Origin: Palsa-870 sp035937155
GTDB lineage: Bacteria; Chloroflexota; Dormibacteria; Dormibacterales; Dormibacteraceae
Reading direction: 5' to 3'
Length of the DNA: 64,000 nucleotides
Assembly (NCBI GenBank): GCA_035937155.1
Contig: DASYVJ010000099.1
Coordinates: 1-64,000 of the forward strand
Shown here: positions 28,129 to 35,938 of the stretch, piece after piece
Layout: each line of letters opens with the position of its first letter
Position numbering within the stretch: the first letter of the stretch is position 1
Program-made: the position numbers and the translations under genes
Notes under the pieces: generated by a model
The model's input: only the letters and a program-made list of their open reading frames with translations
Told to the model about the DNA's origin: nothing
Databases searched by the model: none

Positions 28129-28974
28129 TCAAGCGGTGCTGCTTCCCATCAACCGGATCCAACGCGCACAGGCGAAGGAGTGGAGACCAAGCGCCACGAA
28201 TCCAAGCGCGACGATGCCCAACACGATTCGTCCGAAAGGCTGGTTCAGCAAGAACACGAAGGCGCCCCCGAAGCCCTGGGCCTGAGCCGGGTCGTGATGG
28301 ATTCCGGCCTGCACGACAAACCAACCGATAACCAAAAAGATCACGCCTCGGGAGAACATGCCGAACCGGCCGAGCCGGATCACCAGTGTCCTGGTGGCAG
28401 GGCGCATCTCCGCGCCCTTCAGGTCATTCTGAAAAGTGGCCCGATAGGCTTCGACAAATTGCCCTATGGCGACCCCGATCACGATGAGGCCGAGGAGAAT
28501 GGTCAGTGGTCCGCCCGCGGGGTGGGTCAGAACTGAAGCAACGGTTTTCTGGGTGCTGTCGCCGGCGGCGCCACCTGACCCCGCAAGGATCTGGAGGCCA
28601 AAGAATACGATCGCTCCATAGGAGATTGCGCTCGAGACAAAACCGAGCCTCGCAAGGTAGCCGGATTTGTCACTGCCACGGTGGAGCGGGTCGTAGATCG
28701 CCCTGATGAAGCCCCACAACGAGTAGGCAGCCAGGCCGATCACGGCGACGATCAGCACGAGCTTGCCAAGGGGGTTGGCGATCAGGAACACAAGGCTTCC
28801 GGTCAGGTCGGTCGCCTGGCCGCCTGCTACCCCGAACACTATCCGTAGGGCCAGCAGCCCCATAACGGCGTATAGGGCACCGCGGACTGCGTAGCCCAGG
28901 CGCTCCAGAACCTCCAGCTTGGGACTGACAGCCGCTCGCTTGATGGCGTCGCCGCCGGTGTGTGCAGTTGCCAT
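28129..28974 (-). CDS. DUF1206 membrane protein
   Basis: 281 residues. Three repeats of a two-helix unit, each starting LERLGYAVRGALYAVMGLLA, LARLGFVSSAISYGAIVFFG or LGRFGMFSRGVIFLVIGWF, identify a DUF1206 integral membrane protein with six helices. Function unknown; these are frequent in high-GC Gram-positives and Chloroflexota. One base separates its start from the stop of the PPK2 gene. Confidence 0.88.
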   Translation of the reverse strand: MATAHTGGDAIKRAAVSPKLEVLERLGYAVRGALYAVMGLLALRIVFGVAGGQATDLTGSLVFLIANPLGKLVLIVAVIGLAAYSLWGFIRAIYDPLHRGSDKSGYLARLGFVSSAISYGAIVFFGLQILAGSGGAAGDSTQKTVASVLTHPAGGPLTILLGLIVIGVAIGQFVEAYRATFQNDLKGAEMRPATRTLVIRLGRFGMFSRGVIFLVIGWFVVQAGIHHDPAQAQGFGGAFVFLLNQPFGRIVLGIVALGFVALGLHSFACARWIRLMGSSTA

Positions 28975-28975
28975 T

Positions 28976-29830
28976 TCAGGCCGCCGCCTGAAGGCTTTTC
29001 TTCAGGGCACGAACGTCGAGGTTCGGGTTGGGGTAGGTCAATTTCATCTCCTCCATCGTCTCGATCAGAAGCTGGGTGATGGCCCAGTTCCGATACCACT
29101 TACGGTTGGCCGGAATCACGTACCAGGGAGCCGCTACGCTTGAGCAACGCCCGAGAGCTGCGGAATACGCCTCCTGGTAGTCGTCCCAATACCGCCGCTC
29201 GCTGATGTCGTTGCGGCTGAACTTGTAGTGTTTGGCCGGCTCTCCCAAGCGCGCGAGCAGCCGCGCTCGCTGTTCGTCGGCTGAGATATGCAGGAACAAC
29301 TTGACGATCGTTGTGCCGCGTTTGGCGATGTCAGCCTCGAACCGGTTGATGGCGTCGTACCGGTCATCGATCACCTTGGGTGAGGCCAGCTCCCTGACCT
29401 TGGCAATCAAAACGTCCTCGTAGTGGGACCGATTGAAGATGACGATCTCACCGGGTCTCGGCAATTGGCGTCTGATCCGCCAGAGAAACTGGTGCCGCCG
29501 CTCGCTGAGGGTCGGTGCCTTGAAGGAGACGATCCGGACACCCTGAGGGTTCAGCCCCCGGAGCGCGTACCTGATCGTGCCGTCCTTGCCGCTCGTGTCC
29601 ATCCCCTGGAGCACGATCAGGATCGAGCGCTTGCCCTCTGCGTGGAGATTTTCCTGGAGCGCCGTGATGTGCTCTTCGTCAGCCAGCGTGCGTTCATCGG
29701 CCTCGTACCGCTTGATACCGTTGGTCTCCGCAGGATCGATGGCTGCCAGGTCGACCTGGCCTCGGCGCGGCCGCACCTTCAAGAGGTCGCGAATCGACTC
29801 ACCTTTCGTACCACCGGTTCTGCCTGGCAT
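28976..29830 (-). CDS. ppk2: Polyphosphate kinase 2 family protein
   Basis: 284 residues. Walker A GMDTSGKDG (76-84), Walker B/lid FNRSHYEDVL (132-141) and ISADEQRARLLARLGEPAKHYK are those of single-domain PPK2 enzymes that use polyphosphate to phosphorylate nucleoside mono- or diphosphates. Whether AMP/ADP or GDP is the acceptor cannot be read. First gene of the reverse operon; the presence of PPK1 and PPK2 together suggests both synthesis and use of polyphosphate. Confidence 0.93.
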   Translation of the reverse strand: MPGRTGGTKGESIRDLLKVRPRRGQVDLAAIDPAETNGIKRYEADERTLADEEHITALQENLHAEGKRSILIVLQGMDTSGKDGTIRYALRGLNPQGVRIVSFKAPTLSERRHQFLWRIRRQLPRPGEIVIFNRSHYEDVLIAKVRELASPKVIDDRYDAINRFEADIAKRGTTIVKLFLHISADEQRARLLARLGEPAKHYKFSRNDISERRYWDDYQEAYSAALGRCSSVAAPWYVIPANRKWYRNWAITQLLIETMEEMKLTYPNPNLDVRALKKSLQAAA

Positions 29831-29855
29831 TCGATATGTGAGGATGCACCTAGAG

Positions 29856-29875
29856 CAGTAACAACCTCAGTAACA
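29856..29875. promoter_or_regulatory. Direct repeat in the PPK2/PLD divergent promoter
   Basis: CAGTAACA occurs at 29856-29863 and 29868-29875, a 12-base period, in the 91-base divergent region between ppk2 and the phospholipase D-like gene. It could be a site for a phosphate-type response regulator, which also bind direct repeats, but the usual Pho-box period is 11. Confidence 0.3.
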
Positions 29876-29921
29876 CCGCCCGTGGTCGAGATCGGGAGGG
29901 GTGTAGGGGTATCTTCGTGCG

Positions 29922-31571
29922 ATGCCATCTGAGGGGAGATCGACCGATAGGCGAGAAGCGTGGTTTCTAACGAGCTCCGAGCGCGGCAACGATTTCACCG
30001 CGCTTGACCGGCGGCGTCCGGACGGCCTGGCCTGGAGCACCGGAAACAGGGTCGAAACGCTGGTCCACGGAGCCGTCTACTTCGGCCGGCTGCTGGCGGC
30101 CATCCGCGAGCTGGGGCCCGGCGACCAGCTCTATTTCACGGACTGGCGGGGCGACCCCGACCAGCTTCTGAGCGACGATCCCGATTCCGAGATAGGCGCC
30201 GTCCTCGCCGCCGCCGCGCGTCGTGGTGTGCAGGTCAAGGGGTTGTTGTGGCGTTCCCACCTCGACAAGCTCGGCTTTAGCGCCGAGGAGAACCGCAACC
30301 TCGGAGAGGAGTGCAACGCGGCCGGGGGAGAGGTCCTGCTCGACCAGCGCGTCCGGCTGGGCGGCTCGCACCACCAGAAGCTCGTCGTCATCCGTCACGC
30401 AGACATCCGCGAACGCGACTCAGATAGAAGCGAGCGCGACGTGGCTTTTGTGGGAGGTATCGACCTCTGCCACAGCCGGCGCGACGACGCCGACCATCAC
30501 GGCGACCGGCAGCGTCAGGCGATGGCGCCGCTCTATGGAGACAGACCTCCGTGGCACGACGCCCAGGTCGCGGTCCAGGGTCCGGCCGTCGGGGACCTGG
30601 AATTCTGCTTCCGCGAGCGGTGGGAGGACCGAGGCCGGCTCAGCCGCGATCCGCTCGGGATCATGCATGACCTCCTACGCCACACACATCGCAAAGCAAC
30701 TCCCTTGCCGCCGATGGCCGCCGATCCCGAGCCGCGTGGAACGCATGCCGTGCAGGTGCTGCGAACGTACGCGCGCCGACATGGCGGCTATCCGTTCGCT
30801 CCGCATGGCGAGCGCAGCGTCGCTCGCGGATTTCGGAAGGCGATCCAGAGAGCACGCCGGCTCATCTACATCGAAGACCAGTTTGTCTGGTCGACCGAGG
30901 TAGCCAATGTGTTTGCGGCCGCCCTCGTGGCCTCGCCTTCACTGCACCTCATCGTGCTGCTGCCGAGGTACTTCGACCAGGACAGAACGCTGACCTTGCG
31001 GCCGAACCAGGTCGGACGGGAGCAGGCCGTGAGTGTCTTGAAAGATGCGGCCGGCGATCGCGTCGCGATCTATGACATCGAGAATCTCGCCAGCGTCCCG
31101 GTTTATGTCCACGCCAAGATCAGCGTGATCGACGACGTCTGGGCATCGGTCGGATCGGACAACTTCAACCGCAGATCGTGGAGCCACGACTCCGAGATCG
31201 CGTGCGCTGTGCTTGACGACGAGCGCGATGTTCGAGAGCCCGTCGATCCCGCTGGGCTTGGCGACGGCGCCCGGAAATTCGCTCGGGACCTGCGGCTTCA
31301 GCTGTGGCGTGAGCATCTTGGTCGCGCGGAGGGTGACGATCGAGGACTGCTCGATCCCGCTGCAGCGGTAGGGACCTTCCGGGACACCGCCCAGGCGCTG
31401 GAACGCTGGCACCTCGACGGTAGACGCGGGGTACGGCCGCCAGGCCGCGTGAGGCCTCATCCACGGATCCAGCCTTCGAGCACGACCAGGCTCTGGGCGG
31501 AGCCTTTCTACCGCACCGTCTACGACCCCGACGCGAGGACGCCCGAGATGCGCCGGAAGGCCGAGTGGTAG
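29922..31571 (+). CDS. Phospholipase D-like protein
   Basis: 549 residues with two PLD half-sites. The first is GGSHHQKLVVIRHAD (His151, Lys153) followed by FVGGIDLC; the second is VHAKISVID (His397, Lys399, Asp404) followed by SVGSDNFNRRSW. The domain order matches cytoplasmic or secreted bacterial PLDs without a signal peptide. It likely hydrolyses or transfers phosphatidyl head groups. Divergent from the polyphosphate operon with its lipid phosphatases and kinase. Confidence 0.9.
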   Translation: MPSEGRSTDRREAWFLTSSERGNDFTALDRRRPDGLAWSTGNRVETLVHGAVYFGRLLAAIRELGPGDQLYFTDWRGDPDQLLSDDPDSEIGAVLAAAARRGVQVKGLLWRSHLDKLGFSAEENRNLGEECNAAGGEVLLDQRVRLGGSHHQKLVVIRHADIRERDSDRSERDVAFVGGIDLCHSRRDDADHHGDRQRQAMAPLYGDRPPWHDAQVAVQGPAVGDLEFCFRERWEDRGRLSRDPLGIMHDLLRHTHRKATPLPPMAADPEPRGTHAVQVLRTYARRHGGYPFAPHGERSVARGFRKAIQRARRLIYIEDQFVWSTEVANVFAAALVASPSLHLIVLLPRYFDQDRTLTLRPNQVGREQAVSVLKDAAGDRVAIYDIENLASVPVYVHAKISVIDDVWASVGSDNFNRRSWSHDSEIACAVLDDERDVREPVDPAGLGDGARKFARDLRLQLWREHLGRAEGDDRGLLDPAAAVGTFRDTAQALERWHLDGRRGVRPPGRVRPHPRIQPSSTTRLWAEPFYRTVYDPDARTPEMRRKAEW

Positions 31572-31613
31572 CTGTTGCTGAGAATGTTCTCCCTCCCAGT
31601 CCAAAGTTCAGCC

Positions 31614-31778
31614 ATGGCCACCCCATCTCTGAGCCTTGATCACAGGATCGGGCTGTTGCGCCGGCGCCGCCGCCTCAGCGCCCTCAAACAAGTCTTCGCC
31701 GTCGTTGGTCCAGTACTCGGGGGAATCGTGTTCCTCCTCCTGCTCGCCGGCGGCGGAGTCATCGCCAGCGCGCGATAG
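31614..31778 (+). CDS. Small single-pass membrane protein
   Basis: 54 codons from ATG 31614: an Arg-rich cytoplasmic stretch (GLLRRRRRLSALKQ) then one membrane helix (FAVVGPVLGGIVFLLLLAGG). Third codon positions are GC rich as in real genes here. ATG 31575 would add 13 residues. No family recognised and no clear ribosome binding site, so it may be spurious. Confidence 0.4.
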   Translation: MATPSLSLDHRIGLLRRRRRLSALKQVFAVVGPVLGGIVFLLLLAGGGVIASAR

Positions 31779-31791
31779 AGTCCGCTGGGCC

Positions 31792-32499
31792 TCAGGCCGG
31801 ACGCTGATGCGCCTCTCTCCGCCGTCGCCCGACCAGCGTACCGGCTACAACCGACGGCAAAGCGATCAGGAAGTAGGTGAATCCTGCAAGGCCGGATTGC
31901 TCGGGTAGCACCAAGGCGATGACCGCCGAGAGCACCCCAATCGCAGCAGTTGAGGCGTAAAGCAGGATCGACGCCCTGACTTCGTAGATCTCCAAGGCAC
32001 TCAACCCCAACTGTCCGTGCGAACGATAAGCGTGTATGTGGAGGAGGCTGAGCAACGTGAACACCGCCGCGAAGCCGATGCCATAAACGATGAACAGTTG
32101 CGGTACTTGATCTTGCCGCAGTTGAATCTGATTGGAGTTGAACACTGCCACGTACAGGAACTTCAACGGGTAAACGTAGACCAACACGACGAAAAGAAGT
32201 ACCAGGTTGAGGACCACCACTCAGGCGTCCTCGAAGTCGTATCGCCGGAAGTAGGAGTACTGGGCGTACCAGATGAAGGCGAGGAGGCCAAACGAGACCG
32301 CAAATGCAGGGATACCCGCCAGGCTCTTGAGGAGGTCGTCGAAACTGGTCGGCACGGCCAGTGACACGACGAGAAGGGTGATCGCGAAGCCGAAAACCGC
32401 ATCGCTCAAGCCCTCGAGGCGCGATACCTCGCGGCGACGCCGAGTTGGACCGAGACCCGACGCGGGGACTTGCTTGTCGGCGTGGTTCTGCTGCGCCAC
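31792..32499 (-). pseudogene. TMEM175-family K+ channel-like protein with in-frame TGA
   Basis: Reading through TGA 32221-32223 in the same frame gives one TMEM175/DUF1211 protein of about 235 residues. The first part has the filter-helix signature RLEGLSDAVFGFAITLLV and YAQYSYFRRYDFEDA; right after the stop the frame continues VVVLNLVLLFVVLVYVYPLK, the segment that normally follows. TMEM175 proteins form potassium-selective channels as dimers of six-helix repeats or tetramers. A single base change (for example from TGG or CGA) explains the stop. Two separately translated halves, with GTG 32220 starting the second, are possible but unlikely. Confidence 0.65.
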
Positions 32500-32549
32500 A
32501 CGGCCAAGGTTAACCGCAGGCCAACACCCATCCGTCGCATGCTTGCGCG

Positions 32550-33104
32550 GTGGTGGCGGATCCCGGTTCGAGATACGTCGCGCTGGTGCGCGGCATCAAC
32601 GTCGGGCGGAACAAAAGGGTCTCCATGGCCGACCTCCGTGATCTGCTAATGAGTCTCGGGTACACCGCCGTCAGGACCCACCTGCAGAGCGGCAACGCCG
32701 TCCTCACAAGCCATCGCGGAGATCCGGCTCAGCTGGAGCTTGAGATCGAGAAGGGCTTCCAAGACACGCTCGGCCTCACCATCCGCGCTCTCGTCCGCAC
32801 CGGCGCTGATCTAAGGGCCGTGATCGGCGGCAACCCGTTCCAGACCGAGGCGACCAATGGCTCGAGATTGCTCGCCCTTTTCTTATCGCAGCCGCCCGAT
32901 CCGACGTTGCTCTCCGCGTTCGACCCGCGAACGCTCGGACCTGAACGGATCCATCTTGGCGGACGCGTGGTCTAGTGGTGCCCGGATGGGATCCTCGCCG
33001 CCACCAACGTTGGGGCCTTTGTCGAAAAGCACCTGAAGGTCGCCGTCACCAACCGCAACTGGAACACCGTCACCCGGCTGGGGGCGATGCTGGACGAAGC
33101 TTAG
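32550..33104 (+). pseudogene. DUF1697 protein with in-frame TAG
   Basis: The frame begins YVALVRGINVGRNKRVSMAD, a DUF1697 hallmark, and runs to a TAG at 32973-32975, after which the same frame continues WCPDGILAATNVGAFVEKHL and VAVTNRNWNTVTRLG, the conserved C-terminal third of the family, to the TAG at 33102. So one base change interrupts a 184-residue gene. DUF1697 function is unknown. As written the product would lack the C-terminal motif. It converges on and overlaps marR by four bases. Confidence 0.75.
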
Positions 33105-33556
33105 TCGGCACGCAAGGCGGCGCCCAGAAGGCTGCGCAGGCTCGAGAGTTCGCGGCTGTTGAGCTTGCCCAGCGGGCCCGACCGGTTCGTCAGTCCTTCC
33201 CAGAATGCCGATCGCATGCGCTGACCCGACTCGGTCAGCAGCACGCCTTTGGCGCGCCGGTCATGTGGATGAGGCTGCCGGCGAACCGCGCCCAGCTCCT
33301 CGAGCCGGTCGACAACGCCGGTGAGGTTCGAGGCGTCGTACTGAAGCTGGCCGGCGATCGTGCGCATCGTCATCGCACCATCAGGCTGCAGCAGGAGCAG
33401 CACTTTCGCTTGAACGGCGGTCAGCCCGTACTGCGCGGCCAGCTCGGTGAAGTGGGTTTCGAGGCGGGCCTGCATCTCGAACCATAGGCCGACCACCTCG
33501 CCTTCGAGGCGCAGGTGCTCCGTGCCTGGCAGTGCCGCCTTGCCTGTTCTGACCAT
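33101..33556 (-). CDS. MarR-family transcriptional regulator
   Basis: 151 residues with the MarR winged helix: YGLTAVQAKVLLLLQ, MRTIAGQLQYDASNLTGVVDRLEELGAV as the HTH, and RRQPHPHDRRAKGVLLTESG as the wing. It probably dimerises and responds to a small phenolic or oxidant. Divergent from the SDR gene; two palindromes in between are good candidate operators, so it likely represses itself and the SDR gene. Confidence 0.92.
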   Translation of the reverse strand: MVRTGKAALPGTEHLRLEGEVVGLWFEMQARLETHFTELAAQYGLTAVQAKVLLLLQPDGAMTMRTIAGQLQYDASNLTGVVDRLEELGAVRRQPHPHDRRAKGVLLTESGQRMRSAFWEGLTNRSGPLGKLNSRELSSLRSLLGAALRAD

Positions 33557-33576
33557 CGCAAGAAAGCATATTCTTC

Positions 33577-33611
33577 ACCATCGTGGTAATTGACAGTAGT
33601 GGTAAATTACC
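33577..33611. promoter_or_regulatory. Candidate MarR operator: two palindromes
   Basis: ACCA-TCG-TGGT (33577-33587) and GGTAA-A-TTACC (33601-33611) lie in the marR/SDR divergent region. GGTAATT at 33585 and AATTACC at 33605 also make a wider inverted repeat. They flank and overlap the -35/spacer of the SDR promoter, as expected for MarR repression. Confidence 0.45.
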
Positions 33612-33619
33612 GGCACAAT
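33590..33619 (+). promoter_or_regulatory. Sigma70-type promoter for the SDR gene
   Basis: Perfect -35 TTGACA at 33590-33595 and -10 CACAAT at 33614-33619 (4 of 6) with an 18-base spacer, about 45 bases before the SDR start. Confidence 0.5.
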
Positions 33620-33661
33620 AAGTCTCGAGCCCTACGCCACCCGCCACAAGGAGGACGTCAG

Positions 33662-34528
33662 ATGGAAAATCCGAACACAAGCGACGAGATGGGCGGGAAG
33701 GTCGCGATGGTTACCGGCGCGAACTCCGGCATGGGCAAGGAGATCTCACTTGGGCTGGCGCGCATGGGGGCCACGCTGGTGATGGTCAGCCGGGATGCCG
33801 AGCGTGGTGAAACGGCCAGAGCCGACGTGCAGCAGAGAACTGGCAACCGCAACGTAGAGCTGCTCATCGCAGACCTATCCTCACAGCAGTCGATTCGACA
33901 CCTGGTGCAGGAATTCGAATCGCGCCATGACCGGTTGCATGTGCTCGTCAACAACGCGGGGGCCTCCTTGAAGAGCCGGACGGAGACCGTCGATGGGCTG
34001 GAAACGGTCTTTGCGACCAACCACCTCGCACCGTTCCTGCTCACCAACCTGTTGCTGCCCGTGCTCACCAAGAGCGCGCCTGCTCGGATCGTCACCGTCT
34101 CATCTGGCGCCCAGGCGATGGGCAAGATCGACTTCGACGACCTGCAGAGCGTTCGAAGCTACGGCGAGATTCGCGTGTACAACCAGTCCAAGCTCGCCAA
34201 CATCGTGTTCACGTATGAGCTGGCGCGGCGAATTGCAGGCACCGGCGTGACGGCGAATGCTGTTGAGCCAGGCTTTGTCAAGACGAACCTCAAGGTGCCG
34301 TTCCCGTTCGTCATCTTCGCGTTCATGAGGGGCGAAGCCGTGGACGGGGCGAAACCAAGCGTGTTTCTCTCCTCCTCTCAGGAGGTCGAGGGCGTCAGTG
34401 GGAGGTTCTTCAACAGCAAGGGCGGGCTAACCCAATCCTCGAAGAGCTCATATGACGAAAGCATCGCCAGGCGCCTCTGGCAGGTGAGCGCAGAGCTCAC
34501 TCATCTAGGCTCGGCCCCCCCACCCTGA
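33662..34528 (+). CDS. Short-chain dehydrogenase/reductase
   Basis: 288 residues. NAD(P)-binding VTGANSGMGKE (17-27), VLVNNAG, catalytic serine in VTVSSGAQ and the YNQSK active-site tyrosine/lysine. Resembles retinol dehydrogenase/WW-domain oxidoreductase-like SDRs. ATG 33662 has a strong AGGAGG eight bases upstream. The last residues (GSAPPP) and stop fall inside the dispersed 83-base repeat, so the C-terminus may have been replaced by repeat sequence. Likely repressed by the divergent MarR protein. Confidence 0.9.
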   Translation: MENPNTSDEMGGKVAMVTGANSGMGKEISLGLARMGATLVMVSRDAERGETARADVQQRTGNRNVELLIADLSSQQSIRHLVQEFESRHDRLHVLVNNAGASLKSRTETVDGLETVFATNHLAPFLLTNLLLPVLTKSAPARIVTVSSGAQAMGKIDFDDLQSVRSYGEIRVYNQSKLANIVFTYELARRIAGTGVTANAVEPGFVKTNLKVPFPFVIFAFMRGEAVDGAKPSVFLSSSQEVEGVSGRFFNSKGGLTQSSKSSYDESIARRLWQVSAELTHLGSAPPP

Positions 34529-34590
34529 CCCTGCGCGCGAGCGGCGATAAGGACGGGACTTACTGATTGCCCCCCAACCGGGGGGAGGGG
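34508..34590 (+). repeat. Dispersed 83-bp repeat, copy 1
   Basis: Matches, in opposite orientation, 55700-55780 over its whole length. The best-conserved core is AGCGGCGATAAGGA then GGGACTTACTGATTGCCCCC; the flanks (CTCGGCCCCCC and GAGGGG) are also shared. Its right end forms the hairpin CCCCCC-AACC-GGGGGG (34570-34585). It overlaps the last codons of the SDR gene and stops just before dinB, that is, between two converging genes. Origin unknown. Confidence 0.75.
34570..34585. terminator. Hairpin between SDR and dinB
   Basis: CCCCCC-AACC-GGGGGG, six GC pairs and a four-base loop, between converging genes. No T-run; it may stop transcription from both sides. Part of repeat copy 1. Confidence 0.45.
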
Positions 34591-34596
34591 ATGCGC

Positions 34597-35871
34597 TTAG
34601 TCCTCGTCCGGGTGGCCCGTGTTGCCAAAGGCGATGCGGTCCCGGACCACCTTGGCCCGCCCTAGCAGTCGAGCGCGCTGGACCGCATCCTCACCGAACC
34701 GGTCGCGGATGGCGTCCATGGCGGTCTCCAGCCGCTCGTTCCGGGGGCGGCTTTCGCCCGAGAACAAACCGAGCTGACCGCTGCCGGCGTCGGTGAGGCC
34801 CGCGAGCCCGACGCCCAGAGTGCCGACCTCGCGGCGCGGCTCGCGAGCGGCAAGGAGCTCCAGGGCGGCGCGATAGATCTCCTCCCCGGTGGAGATGGGG
34901 CGCGGCATTGTCACCTGCCTGGAGAAGTGTCCGGCCACCGGTCGGTACACGACCCCTATGGAAACGACGCGACCGCTGCGCCTCGCGGCGCGGAGGCGGC
35001 GGCCGACCATGTCGGAAAGCCGCATGAGCAGCTCCTCGAGGTCCTTCTGCGAGCTGGTCGCACGTGCCATCACGTGAGAGTGGCTGTAGCTCTTTCGCGC
35101 AGCGCTCTCGAAGGTGCTCACCTCGAAGCCGCGCAGCCGCTGCAACCAGCCTTTGGCGTGTTCGGCGTGCCACCCGGCACCTTCGAGCTGCTCAGGCGTG
35201 GCGCGCAGGAACCCGACGGGCGTGTGAATGCCGGCCAACTTCAGGCGACGGGCGCTGGCTTCGGCGATGCCGGAGAGGTCGGTGAGCTCCAGCCGCTCGA
35301 AGACCGAGACGAGGTTCGTGTGGTCGATGCGTTCCAGACCGTCGCGTTTGTTCAGGTTGGACGCCTGCTTGGCCATCCAGATCGAGGTCGAGATCCCCAC
35401 CGAGCAGGTGATGCATTCGCCGACCTCTTCGCGCAGCGCCTTCTTGATCGCAAGGCCGACGCCTCTCGGTCCCAGCCGGACCAGGTCCGGCGTTCCCGCG
35501 AGGTTCATCGAGGCCTCGTCGATGGACATCCGCAGCACATCCGGACTGTGCCTTTCGAGGATCTCCATCAGCCGATCCGAGACCGCCCGGTACCGCGGTG
35601 GGTTGGGCTCCTTGACCATCACCTTGGGAAAGATCGCTTTGGCCTCGAAGACTTTCATGCCTGTCTTGATGCCCAGGTCGCGCGCCTCCCTGGATGAGGA
35701 CACGATGGTGGCCGCGTTCGTGGCATAGGCGGCGATGGCGAGCGGCCGGCCACGCAGGCTGGGGTCGTGCTGCTGCTCGATCGAGGCGAAGGCGCAGTTG
35801 AGGTCGACGACCAGGGTGGCCGCCTCGGCTTTGTTGAGGCCCAACTGGTCAGCGCCCGGTTGCCCCCCCAC
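34597..35871 (-). CDS. dinB: DNA polymerase IV-like Y-family polymerase
   Basis: About 424 residues. The Y-family palm is seen in LVVDLNCAFASIEQQ and MSIDEASMNL (catalytic Asp and Asp-Glu), with the thumb HhH region LTDLSGIAEASARRLKLAGI and a little-finger domain after RKSYSHSHVM. The residue two after the first catalytic Asp is Asn instead of the common Asp. Translesion synthesis is expected. The start is unclear: GTG 35871 or TTG 35844 (TTG 35880 lies inside the SOS box). A LexA-type site directly upstream indicates SOS control. Confidence 0.88.
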   Translation of the reverse strand: MGGQPGADQLGLNKAEAATLVVDLNCAFASIEQQHDPSLRGRPLAIAAYATNAATIVSSSREARDLGIKTGMKVFEAKAIFPKVMVKEPNPPRYRAVSDRLMEILERHSPDVLRMSIDEASMNLAGTPDLVRLGPRGVGLAIKKALREEVGECITCSVGISTSIWMAKQASNLNKRDGLERIDHTNLVSVFERLELTDLSGIAEASARRLKLAGIHTPVGFLRATPEQLEGAGWHAEHAKGWLQRLRGFEVSTFESAARKSYSHSHVMARATSSQKDLEELLMRLSDMVGRRLRAARRSGRVVSIGVVYRPVAGHFSRQVTMPRPISTGEEIYRAALELLAAREPRREVGTLGVGLAGLTDAGSGQLGLFSGESRPRNERLETAMDAIRDRFGEDAVQRARLLGRAKVVRDRIAFGNTGHPDED

Positions 35872-35873
35872 AG

Positions 35874-35887
35874 CGAGCAAATGTTCG
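35874..35887 (-). promoter_or_regulatory. LexA (SOS) box upstream of dinB
   Basis: CGAACATTTGCTCG on the reverse strand matches the Gram-positive/actinobacterial LexA palindrome CGAAC-N4-GTTCG at all but one position. It is adjacent to the proposed starts of dinB, a classical SOS gene. Confidence 0.7.
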
Positions 35888-35938
35888 CATAGACCGGCTC
35901 AAGCCGCCAGAGCCCGGCTGGCCGGACAATAGTCGGCC

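Noticed and set aside
29856..29875. Classical Pho box
   Set aside because: Repeat period is 12, not 11, and the sequence does not match known PhoB/PhoP half-sites.
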